From: GCA-2862585 sp965277895
GTDB taxonomy: Bacteria; Bacteroidota; Bacteroidia; Flavobacteriales; UBA7312
Direction of reading: 5' to 3'
NCBI GenBank assembly: GCA_965277895.1
Contig: CBDIDR010000001.1
Coordinates: 1,364,001 to 1,428,000, forward strand
DNA: 64,000 bases
Part shown: piece after piece, positions 45,850 to 52,761 of the stretch
How positions within the stretch are numbered: the first letter of the stretch is position 1
Layout of the letters: each line of letters opens with the position of its first letter
The notes under the pieces: model-generated
What the model was told of the DNA's origin: nothing
The model's input: the letters and a program-made list of their open reading frames with translations, nothing else
Database searches by the model: none
Translations under genes and position numbers: made by a program

Positions 45850-46980
45850 ATGGATTTCAAACTGATTAAAAAAGATAGCGACTCAAAAGCTCGACTGGGC
45901 GAAGTGACCACCGCTCACGGAAAAATACAAACGCCTATCTTTATGCCAGTAGGTACGGCAGCCACCGTAAAGGGTGTGCATCAGCACGAAATTGAGAAGG
46001 ATACTCAAGCACAGATTATACTCGGGAATACCTACCACCTCTACCTTCGTCCTGGCTTAGAGGTAATGGAAAAAGCGGGTGGACTGCACAATTTCATGGG
46101 CTGGAACAAACCCATACTAACAGATAGTGGTGGCTATCAGGTGTACTCCCTTTCAGGTAAACGAAAAATTAAGGAGGAAGGGGTAAAATTTCAATCCCAT
46201 ATCGATGGTTCTTATCATCTGTTTACGCCTGAAAATGTAATGGACATACAGCGTACCATAGGGGCAGATATTATTATGGCTTTTGACGAATGTACACCAT
46301 ACCCCTGCGATTACAATTATGCCAAGAAATCTATGCACATGACCCACCGTTGGCTAAAACGCTGTTGTGACCGCTTCGATACTACTGAGCCCAAATACGG
46401 TTTTGATCAGACGCTATTTCCTATTGTACAAGGTAGTGTCTACAAAGATTTAAGGAAGCAATCGGCAGAAAAGATAGCCTCTTTTGAGCGTGAAGGCAAT
46501 GCTATTGGCGGTTTGTCCGTAGGAGAGCCACACGACCTTATGTACGAAATGACCGATATAGTGTGTAGTGTATTGCCCGAAGACAAACCGCGATACCTTA
46601 TGGGTGTTGGTACACCTTCCAACTTATTGGAAAATATAGCTTTGGGCGTGGATATGTTCGACTGCGTAATGCCAACTAGAAATGCCCGTAACGGTATGCT
46701 ATTTACTAGTGAGGGCACCATAAATATTAAAAATAGAAAATGGGCGGATGACTTCTCACCCATTGACCCCAACGGTACATCTTTTGTGGATTCTACGTAC
46801 AGCAAAGCCTATGTCCGCCACCTCTTTTCGGTTAGCGAACTCTTAGGCAAACAAATTGCTACCTTACACAATATTCGATTTTATCTGTGGTTAATGGAAG
46901 AGGCAAGGCGACATATTGCTGAAGGCACATTCACCTCATGGAAAAATGAGATGGTAAAGAAATTGGACAGACGCTTGTAA
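45850..46980 (+). CDS. tgt: tRNA-guanine transglycosylase lacking the zinc cysteines
   Basis: A 376-residue TIM-barrel enzyme that exchanges guanine 34 for a 7-deazaguanine (preQ1 or queuine) in tRNA. Active-site blocks are intact: TDSGGYQVYS with Asp92 and MFDCVMPTRNARNG with the nucleophile Asp271. Aligned with the Zymomonas enzyme, the Zn ligands Cys318, Cys320 and Cys323 correspond here to Gly309, Ser311 and Asp314; only the fourth ligand, His340, remains. So the classical zinc site is absent although the rest is conserved. The LptF/G gene starts directly after its stop. Confidence 0.92.
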   Translation: MDFKLIKKDSDSKARLGEVTTAHGKIQTPIFMPVGTAATVKGVHQHEIEKDTQAQIILGNTYHLYLRPGLEVMEKAGGLHNFMGWNKPILTDSGGYQVYSLSGKRKIKEEGVKFQSHIDGSYHLFTPENVMDIQRTIGADIIMAFDECTPYPCDYNYAKKSMHMTHRWLKRCCDRFDTTEPKYGFDQTLFPIVQGSVYKDLRKQSAEKIASFEREGNAIGGLSVGEPHDLMYEMTDIVCSVLPEDKPRYLMGVGTPSNLLENIALGVDMFDCVMPTRNARNGMLFTSEGTINIKNRKWADDFSPIDPNGTSFVDSTYSKAYVRHLFSVSELLGKQIATLHNIRFYLWLMEEARRHIAEGTFTSWKNEMVKKLDRRL

Positions 46981-48057
46981 ATGCAAAAATTAGACTGGTA
47001 TATCATTAAAAAGTTTTTGGGGACATTCTTTTTCTCCATTGCTCTAATTTTATTGATTGTAGTGGTTTTTGATGTTTCCGAAAAAATTGACGATTTCATT
47101 GAAAAGTCTGCCCCACTTAATGCCATACTGTTTGACTATTACCTCAATTTCATCCCCTATTTTGGCAATCTGTTCAGTCCCCTATTTACATTCGTGGCGG
47201 TTATCTTTTTTACTTCCAAGATGGCAAACAATACAGAGATTATTTCCATACTCAGTAGCGGGGTAAGTTTCAACCGTTTTTTACGTCCTTTTTTACTCTC
47301 TGCTGGATTGTTAGCGGTCTTGTCATTTGTACTAGGAAACTTCATAATTCCTCCTGCCAATAGCGAACGCTTAGACTTTGAAAACACCTACATCAAAAAC
47401 CCCTACAACAACAGGGAGAAAGATATACATATGCAGATTACCCCTGGGCAATTTATATATGTTCAATCCTACAATACCAAACGAAATATTGGCTACCGCT
47501 TTTCTATGGAACAGTTCGAAAATGGTCAGCTTAGCGAAAAGCTATTTGCAAACTATATTCAGTGGGTGGAAGACAAAAACCATTGGGAGGCTCACAACTA
47601 TTTTGAGCGAAAGATTGATAGACTTAATGAACGCATACAAGAGGGAGAGATGCTAGAATTGGACATTAACCTTCACCCAGATGATTTTAATGTTCGAAGA
47701 AGTACCGTAGAAACTATGAACCTGTTTCAACTCAATGACTACATCGATGAGGAACGGATGAAAGGCTCTAAAAACCTTGTTTTTCACATTATTGAGCAAC
47801 AAAAACGGATTGCCTTTCCGTTTGCTACCATAATCCTAACCTTAGTGGCGGTGGCTATGGCTTCTAGAAAAATACGTGGAGGAATTGGCTTACACCTCGG
47901 TGCCGGATTGCTCATTAGCTTTGCCTATATCTTATTTATGCAAATCTCTACCACCTTTGCCACTAATGGCGACCTATCGCCTGTACTTGCCGTTTGGATT
48001 CCAAACATACTCTTTGCAGCATTGGGGGTTTACCTATTGAAAAAAGCTCCTAAATAG
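46981..48057 (+). CDS. LptF/LptG family permease
   Basis: 358 residues with three hydrophobic segments near the N-terminus (about 10-35, 55-80, 100-125), a periplasmic jellyroll-like middle region, and three near the C-terminus (about 275-355). This is the YjgP/YjgQ fold, which with LptB exports lipopolysaccharide from the inner membrane. It starts at the base after the tgt stop and is probably co-transcribed with it. Whether it is LptF or LptG cannot be fixed. Its end overlaps convergent mazG by 8 bp. Confidence 0.9.
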   Translation: MQKLDWYIIKKFLGTFFFSIALILLIVVVFDVSEKIDDFIEKSAPLNAILFDYYLNFIPYFGNLFSPLFTFVAVIFFTSKMANNTEIISILSSGVSFNRFLRPFLLSAGLLAVLSFVLGNFIIPPANSERLDFENTYIKNPYNNREKDIHMQITPGQFIYVQSYNTKRNIGYRFSMEQFENGQLSEKLFANYIQWVEDKNHWEAHNYFERKIDRLNERIQEGEMLELDINLHPDDFNVRRSTVETMNLFQLNDYIDEERMKGSKNLVFHIIEQQKRIAFPFATIILTLVAVAMASRKIRGGIGLHLGAGLLISFAYILFMQISTTFATNGDLSPVLAVWIPNILFAALGVYLLKKAPK

Positions 48058-48814
48058 TTTTTGCCTCATTCCAATAGACGTCCATTTCTTCTAGAGATAA
48101 TTCAGAAAGTTTTAGTCCTTTTTTCTCAATCTCACTTTCCATATACTGAAAACGCTGAAGGAATTTCTTATTGGTCTTTTCCAAAGCATCTTCGGGATTT
48201 ACATTCACAAAACGGGCATAATTAATCAGTGAAAAGAGTAAATCGCCAAATTCTTCCGTGGTCTTTTGCTCATCGCCTTTTTGAACTTCTTCTTTTAGCT
48301 CAGACAGTTCCTCTTGGACTTTGTCCCATACTTGTTCGCTGGTGTCCCAATCGAAGCCTACACCCCTAGCCTTCTCCTGCATACGGATGGACTTCACCAT
48401 GGCTGGTAAGGATTTTGGCACACCTTCTAAAACCGATTTCTTGCCTTCTTTAAGTTTTAATTTCTCCCAATTGGCTTTTACTTCTGCCTCGTCTTTGACT
48501 TCTACATCGCCGTAAATGTGCGGATGGCGGTGAATGAGCTTTTCGCACACGCCATTGAGTACATCGGTAACGTCAAATTCATTAGTCTCAGAGGCTATCC
48601 TAGAATAGAATACCAAATGCAGCATTATATCGCCTAGCTCTTTCTTAATCTCATTCATATCGCCTTCAACGATAGCGTCAGACAGTTCATATACTTCCTC
48701 AATGGTTAAGTAGCGAAGGCTTTCTATGGTTTGCTTCATATCCCAAGGGCACTTTTCCCTAAGGTCATCCATAATATTCAGTAATCGTTCAAAAGCAACT
48801 AATCGAGCATCCAT
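48050..48814 (-). CDS. mazG: Nucleoside triphosphate pyrophosphohydrolase MazG
   Basis: 254 residues with two tandem MazG domains. The first has LTIEEVYELSDAIVEGD and KKELGDIMLHLVFY; the second has EELSELKEEVQKGD and EFGDLLFSLINYARF, giving EExxE and ExxD metal ligands in both. It hydrolyses noncanonical or (d)NTPs to NMP and PPi, and may lower (p)ppGpp. The length is canonical for the double-domain form. A minus-strand TACTTTTG is about 16 bases upstream of the ATG. Confidence 0.93.
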   Translation of the reverse strand: MDARLVAFERLLNIMDDLREKCPWDMKQTIESLRYLTIEEVYELSDAIVEGDMNEIKKELGDIMLHLVFYSRIASETNEFDVTDVLNGVCEKLIHRHPHIYGDVEVKDEAEVKANWEKLKLKEGKKSVLEGVPKSLPAMVKSIRMQEKARGVGFDWDTSEQVWDKVQEELSELKEEVQKGDEQKTTEEFGDLLFSLINYARFVNVNPEDALEKTNKKFLQRFQYMESEIEKKGLKLSELSLEEMDVYWNEAKTI

Positions 48815-48852
48815 ATTCTGTTATTTTTCACAAAAGTAGTATAACAAATTCA

Positions 48853-48860
48853 TACCTTTG
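48853..48860 (+). promoter_or_regulatory. -7 element for the NqrM-like gene
   Basis: TACCTTTG matches TAnnTTTG, 19 bases before the ATG at 48880. Confidence 0.45.
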
Positions 48861-48879
48861 CAAGATAATTGATATACCT

Positions 48880-49083
48880 ATGGAAGTATTTATTCTGGCA
48901 GTTGTGTTATTGGGCTTGGGTTTTGCTGGTATAGCCATCAAAATCCTTGTCAAAAAAGACGGCGAATTTTCTGGAACCTGTGCGAGTAACAGTCCCTTTC
49001 TAAATAAAGAGGGTGAAAGCTGTGGTTTGTGTGGTGCTAGCCCCGAAGAAAAGTGTAAAAAAGAAGAAATGAATGCGGCTTAA
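48880..49083 (+). CDS. Small four-cysteine membrane protein, NqrM-like
   Basis: 67 residues: one N-terminal membrane helix (about 4-23), then a short tail with Cys34 (SGTC), Cys48 and Cys51 (SCGLCG) and Cys59 (EKC). This size and four-Cys layout resemble NqrM (DUF539), the factor proposed to deliver iron to the Cys4 site of NqrD/NqrE. The presence of a complete nqr operon 4 kb away in the same window supports that. Similarity is by eye only; Bacteroidota copies are often annotated merely as membrane or secreted proteins. Confidence 0.6.
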   Translation: MEVFILAVVLLGLGFAGIAIKILVKKDGEFSGTCASNSPFLNKEGESCGLCGASPEEKCKKEEMNAA

Positions 49084-49102
49084 AATTTTACACCCTTCTT
49101 CA

Positions 49103-49330
49103 TTAGGCTAGACAAGGTCTTTGATTGATTTTTCTATCTGTTTTTTTTCGTTTTTCTGAAATAGCTACAACTAATTTCTCGATACTTAAGTTGTCTGATT
49201 CTCCATTAATCCGTCTATAAACCGTTACCCTATTATACCCCGATAGCTCTGCTATTTTCTTTATATCCCCACGCTTTAAGAATTTGATTAAATTTTTTCT
49301 TTCTTCAATTTGCATATATTTGTGTTTCAT
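49103..49330 (-). CDS. Small helix-turn-helix DNA-binding protein
   Basis: 75 residues, basic. The segment GDIKKIAELSGYNRVTVYRR near 22-41 looks like a helix-turn-helix. An ATG at 49315 is an alternative start. It faces a second regulator gene across 95 bp that holds an 18-bp palindrome. It resembles short prophage-type regulators of Flavobacteria; no function is established. The A+T content is high, like the following genes. Confidence 0.65.
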   Translation of the reverse strand: MKHKYMQIEERKNLIKFLKRGDIKKIAELSGYNRVTVYRRINGESDNLSIEKLVVAISEKRKKTDRKINQRPCLA

Positions 49331-49365
49331 TATATAACATTGTGTTGCAAAAAAGCGGCTTAAAG

Positions 49366-49383
49366 TATAGTTAATTAACTATA
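49366..49383. promoter_or_regulatory. 18-bp perfect palindrome between divergent regulators
   Basis: TATAGTTAATTAACTATA is a perfect inverted repeat lying centrally in the 95-bp intergenic space (49331-49425). It is a candidate operator for one or both regulators. It overlaps possible -10-like sequences (TATAGT, TATAAT). Confidence 0.5.
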
Positions 49384-49425
49384 TAATTGGCTAATTTATA
49401 TTAATTTAACTATAAACACAAGGAA

Positions 49426-49833
49426 ATGAGTAAAATAACTAGCCATAAAAATGATAAGCCTTCCGAGATTAAGATGAGGATGGTAGAGTTCATTAAATCT
49501 AAAGAAATCTCCTTAAATAAGTTTTATAAGACTACAAAAATATCAAATGGTTCTCTGACGAAATCTGGAAATATTACCATAAATACACTCGTTAAATTTC
49601 TAGACTTTTTCCCAGATGCTAATCTTAATTGGATAATTAGAGGTAATGAAAGTATGTTAAGCACTACTGACATAGAAAATGTTAATGAAATGTTGGTAGA
49701 GGAAGAGCAAAGTGAATATAAAACTAATAGTAATGTAAAATCACTTGCTATTCTAAATGAACAACTTCAGATTAAGGATAGACAAATTACAGAGCTTCAT
49801 ACTATCATAAAGGAAATAGTCGATAAGGACTAA
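49426..49833 (+). CDS. Phage-repressor-like regulator with C-terminal coiled coil
   Basis: 135 residues. The N-terminal 70 residues look like an XRE-type helix-turn-helix (FIKSKEISLNKFYKTTKISN, GSLTKSGNITINTLVKFLDF, then PDANLNWIIRGNESM). The last 35 residues form a probable coiled coil (NEQLQIKDRQITELHTII). This layout is common in small cI-like regulators of flavobacterial mobile elements. Its stop shares a CTAA with the convergent apbE gene. No other phage genes are present, so it may be a domesticated remnant. Confidence 0.65.
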   Translation: MSKITSHKNDKPSEIKMRMVEFIKSKEISLNKFYKTTKISNGSLTKSGNITINTLVKFLDFFPDANLNWIIRGNESMLSTTDIENVNEMLVEEEQSEYKTNSNVKSLAILNEQLQIKDRQITELHTIIKEIVDKD

Positions 49834-50834
49834 TTCTTTTGAGTATAGCTTTTAAAACCTTCTGTTGACCACGTTTCCCACTGCCTATTTTCGTTAGTAT
49901 AAATTAAAAAGACCTCTAGAGTTGAGTCTGATTCCAAATAGGCTTGTGTTTCTTCCACTCCCATAACCATAAATGCCGTAGCGTATCCATCTGCAAACAT
50001 ACAGTCATCGGCTATTACCGTAGCACTTAATAAAGCATGTTGAACAGGAAATCCTGTTTTTGGACTAATAGTGTGCGAATATATTTGATTGTTCTTCTCG
50101 TAAAACTTTCTGTAATTGCCTGAAGTGGCTAATGATTTATCCGTCAAATTCAGTTTTAGCTGAAAACGGTCGCTCTGGTCAATATCTTTACTCGGCTTAT
50201 CAATACCAATAACCCATTTCTTTTCTCTTGAATTTAAGCCGCTTACTCGTATTTCTCCTCCTACTTCAATTAGATAATCTGATACATTTTTACTTTCCAA
50301 AAAAGAAGCGATTACATCCACCGTATAGCCCTGTGCCAAAGCATTAAAGTCAATGGTCATCCCCTCAGGGTTTGACAATAAGCTATCGCCTTTTAAGGAT
50401 AGTTTTTCATAGCCTATTTGCTCTACTATCTTTAAAATTTTCAGAGTGTCAACTTCATCGGCAGCCGCTTCAGTGCCAAAACCCCAAACGTTTACTAATG
50501 GAGCAACTGTACAGTCAAATAAACCTTCCGTTTTGGCTGAAATTTCTTGTGAGGCATTAAATACATTCACGAAATGATTATCTAGAGATAATGTGGTATC
50601 GCCTTCATTTAGTCGGCTAATTAAAGAGCTTGGTAAATATGTAGACAAGGAAGCATCCAATACTAAAAACAAACTATCAATTTGATGGTGGTAATCCTTA
50701 TCGTTAATCGTCATGTACTTAATGCTGTAAGATGTGCCTTGTGCATAACCGAAGTTAGTCGTCATTCTGTAAGCATTTTCATTAGAGGAACACGACACTA
50801 GAAAGATTAAGAAGAGTGAACATATATATTTCAT
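49830..50834 (-). CDS. apbE: FAD:protein FMN transferase ApbE (lipoprotein)
   Basis: 334 residues with a lipoprotein signal (lipobox LVSC, Cys15). The ApbE fold is recognisable from GTSYSIKYM near 33, NVWGFG, IDFNALAQGYTVD, EVGGEIRVSG and the Mg/FAD segment FADGYATAFMVMG. The enzyme transfers FMN from FAD to a Thr in NqrB and NqrC on the outer face of the membrane. The nqr operon lies about 1.9 kb away on the same strand, downstream of no common promoter. A TAATTTTG box ends four bases before the ATG. Confidence 0.93.
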   Translation of the reverse strand: MKYICSLFLIFLVSCSSNENAYRMTTNFGYAQGTSYSIKYMTINDKDYHHQIDSLFLVLDASLSTYLPSSLISRLNEGDTTLSLDNHFVNVFNASQEISAKTEGLFDCTVAPLVNVWGFGTEAAADEVDTLKILKIVEQIGYEKLSLKGDSLLSNPEGMTIDFNALAQGYTVDVIASFLESKNVSDYLIEVGGEIRVSGLNSREKKWVIGIDKPSKDIDQSDRFQLKLNLTDKSLATSGNYRKFYEKNNQIYSHTISPKTGFPVQHALLSATVIADDCMFADGYATAFMVMGVEETQAYLESDSTLEVFLIYTNENRQWETWSTEGFKSYTQKN

Positions 50835-50838
50835 GGTA

Positions 50839-50854
50839 CAAAATTATACATTTG
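50839..50854. promoter_or_regulatory. Abutting divergent -7 elements (apbE and DUF1801 gene)
   Basis: Minus-strand TAATTTTG (50839-50846) is four bases before the apbE ATG. Plus-strand TACATTTG (50847-50854) directly abuts it and lies 22 bases before the ATG at 50877. Confidence 0.5.
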
Positions 50855-50876
50855 TAGAGTAATACACTATTATATT

Positions 50877-51332
50877 ATGAAAATTGAATCTCAATCTGTC
50901 AACGATTATTTCATAAAAGTTCCTACCGAAAGGCAAGAAAGTATGAATAAATTAAGGTTTATCATCAATACTAACCTTCCGAAAGGATTTGAAGAATGCT
51001 TAGGCTACGGTATGCCTAGCTGGGTAGTTCCTCATTCCATATACCCTAGTGGTTATCATACTACACCACATCTACCTTTGCCTTTTATGAGTTTAGCTTC
51101 ACAAAAAAACTTTATCGCATTGTACCACATGGGTATTTATGCCGACAAAAATCTATTAGATTGGTGGGAAAAAGAATATGCTAAACAGTGTAAACGAAAA
51201 TTAGATATGGGTAAAAGTTGTATTCGCTTCAAAAATATCGACGATATTCCATACGAACTCATTGCGGAACTTTGTAAAAAAATCACTCCTAATGACTGGA
51301 TAAAAGTTTATGAGGGTAGCATAAAGCGGTAA
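50877..51332 (+). CDS. DUF1801 domain protein
   Basis: 151 residues, cytosolic, with the DUF1801 pattern: VNDYFIKVPTERQESMNKLR at the N-terminus, GFEECLGYGMPSW, the FIALYHMGIY strand and the SCIRFKNIDDIPYELI segment near the C-terminus. DUF1801 proteins form a small two-layer alpha/beta fold of unknown function (related to YdhG/YjhB-like proteins). It is a single gene divergent from apbE and almost abutting the PhnA-like gene on the other strand. Confidence 0.8.
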   Translation: MKIESQSVNDYFIKVPTERQESMNKLRFIINTNLPKGFEECLGYGMPSWVVPHSIYPSGYHTTPHLPLPFMSLASQKNFIALYHMGIYADKNLLDWWEKEYAKQCKRKLDMGKSCIRFKNIDDIPYELIAELCKKITPNDWIKVYEGSIKR

Positions 51333-51333
51333 A

Positions 51334-51543
51334 TTATTTTTTCTTCAAAAACATTGTCTTTAGAACAAGACGTGTACCATTTACTTTACAGTCCACTTCA
51401 TTGGGGTCATCTGTTAAACGGATATTTTTGACTTTAGTGCCTTTCTTAATTACAATAGGAGAACCTTTAACGTCTAGAGTTTTGTTAACGATTACGACAT
51501 CACCATTATTTAGAGTATTTCCATTACAGTCTTTCGTTTCCAT
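51334..51543 (-). CDS. PhnA/YjdM C-terminal domain protein
   Basis: 69 residues matching the C-terminal beta-domain of PhnA/YjdM proteins: CNGNTLNNGDVVIVNKTLDV, IVIKKGTKVKNIRLTDDPNE and DCKVNGTRLVLKTMFLKK. The N-terminal zinc ribbon of full-length PhnA is absent, as in many Bacteroidota proteins of this length. Despite the name the family has no proven role in phosphonate use. The neighbouring zinc-ribbon protein is a separate gene 29 bp upstream on the same strand. Confidence 0.8.
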   Translation of the reverse strand: METKDCNGNTLNNGDVVIVNKTLDVKGSPIVIKKGTKVKNIRLTDDPNEVDCKVNGTRLVLKTMFLKKK

Positions 51544-51572
51544 GCGTTTAATTTTTCACAAATCTAAGGTAT

Positions 51573-51755
51573 TTAATCGTCTTTTAGTTGTTTAAACGAC
51601 TCACTGATTTTAGCATTACAACGTCTACATAACAATAGCACAGAACGCCACTCATTTTCATAGAAAAACCTTACTTTATCTGAATTTGTTTCTTTGATAA
51701 TGATTTTGGAATCCCCGCAATTATTACACTTTCCTCTTACTCTTTCGAATTTCAA
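51573..51755 (-). CDS. Small zinc-ribbon protein of unknown function
   Basis: 60 residues with two Cys pairs, CNNCG near 10-14 and CRRC near 43-46, a spacing typical of a zinc ribbon. The middle (SDKVRFFYENEWRSVLLL) is a predicted beta hairpin. It lies upstream of the PhnA-like gene on the same strand, so the two could act as one unit equivalent to a split PhnA. Given its small size, expression is not certain. Confidence 0.5.
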   Translation of the reverse strand: MKFERVRGKCNNCGDSKIIIKETNSDKVRFFYENEWRSVLLLCRRCNAKISESFKQLKDD

Positions 51756-51782
51756 ATCTTAAAAAAGTAAGGGGGGCTTAAT

Positions 51783-51893
51783 GCGTCTAAACACTAAATA
51801 ACATCCATTATAGGCTCTTAACCCACCCCCCTATGTTATGGGTAGTCAGGTTAAGAGTAATTGTAAAGTTTGGTTGGAATTGTGTTTAGACGC
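51783..51893. repeat. 111-bp nested inverted-repeat element (MITE-like or structured RNA)
   Basis: Outer arms GCGTCTAAACAC (51783-51794) and GTGTTTAGACGC (51882-51893) are perfect 12-bp complements. Inside them, CTCTTAACC (51815-51823) pairs with GGTTAAGAG (51849-51857). ATAACAT (51798-51804) could pair with ATGTTAT (51833-51839) in a pseudoknot-like way. No T run follows either arm, so it is not a simple terminator. No target-site duplication or coding capacity is seen. It occupies most of the gap 51756-51940. Confidence 0.65.
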
Positions 51894-51940
51894 TGTAAAT
51901 ATAAACTAAAAATGAGTTAGACAAAACATTAATAATAAAT

Positions 51941-52659
51941 TTAAATCGTCTTGGAAAAGATTCTTTTATTTTGATTCATAGAATGATTTAAATATTTGTC
52001 AAATGCCATACGTACATTTCTTACAAAAGGTCTTCCTTCAGATGTAATACGCAAATAATTATCTCCTGATTCAATCAATTTATCAGAAAACATTTCATCT
52101 AATTTTTCAATAATCTGATTAATATTTGATAAGTATAACCTCTTGTCTTCCCAAGAGGTTTCAAACTGACACATCAAATTTAAAATATGTTTCCTAATTA
52201 TTAAATCTTCAGCGGAAAGATGATGTCCTTCAATACTAAAGGACGGTTTTTCGGCTATGCGTACTGTTGAGAATAATTGGTCAATAAAAAAGGCTAAGCG
52301 TTCTGGAGAAAAAAATGTGGGTGTACCTCCACCTATATGCAATTCTTTCAAATGAGGTGTTTCCTTAAAATGAGATAAATAAATCTCCCACTCACTTAGT
52401 AAGGCATGTATGTAAGGCATTTCCATATCATCATGTCGCTTAGTTATGTACTTGTGACATCCGCAGAAAGTACACATCTGCTCACAGAATGGTAGGTGAA
52501 TATATAAGCTAATTCCCTCCTCCTCATTACTTTCATCGAAGGATTTAGCTAGGCTTTTTTCCAAGCTTCAACACTAAATTTTTTGGTATTCCAATATGGC
52601 ACGGTCGGATAGCTTGTATATCTTGGTCCTGCTACATTGTATTTTTCTACTAAACTCAT
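51941..52659 (-). pseudogene. hemN: Decayed hemN (oxygen-independent coproporphyrinogen III dehydrogenase)
   Basis: The original start is the ATG at 52659 (MSLVEKYNVAGPRYTSYPTV, a HemN hallmark). A frameshift at the A6 tract (52555-52560) leads to a TAG at 52549-52551; adding one A restores the frame into the rest. The remaining frame (from a TTG at 52564 to 51941, 207 codons) has the radical-SAM Cys motif FCEQMCTFCGC and the HIGGGTPTFF block. It then jumps from SFSIEG to GHHLSAEDLIIRKHILNLMC, skipping roughly 220 residues of the usual 450-460, and finishes with the normal C-terminus. It therefore carries both a frameshift and a large internal deletion and cannot be functional. Confidence 0.85.
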
Positions 52660-52711
52660 CAGACCAAGTTAATAGACAAACTTCTAAGAAGTTATGATTT
52701 ATATCATAAAA

Positions 52712-52736
52712 AAAGCCCTACTAAAAGTAGAGCTTT
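52712..52736 (-). terminator. Rho-independent terminator after nqrF
   Basis: AAAGCCCTACT and AGTAGAGCTTT form an 11-position stem with one mismatch around an AAA loop. A T run follows on the minus strand. It ends the nqr operon. Confidence 0.8.
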
Positions 52737-52761
52737 TTTATTTTGAGGATGATTGAATAGT

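Noticed and set aside
51783..51893. Terminator for the hemN relic
   Set aside because: There is no T run after either arm on either strand, and the arms are more than 85 bp apart, unlike the other terminators in the window.
49103..52659. Possible prophage or defence island
   Set aside because: Only two small regulators look phage-like. There is no integrase, portal, capsid, restriction, nuclease or toxin gene, and no attachment-site duplication.
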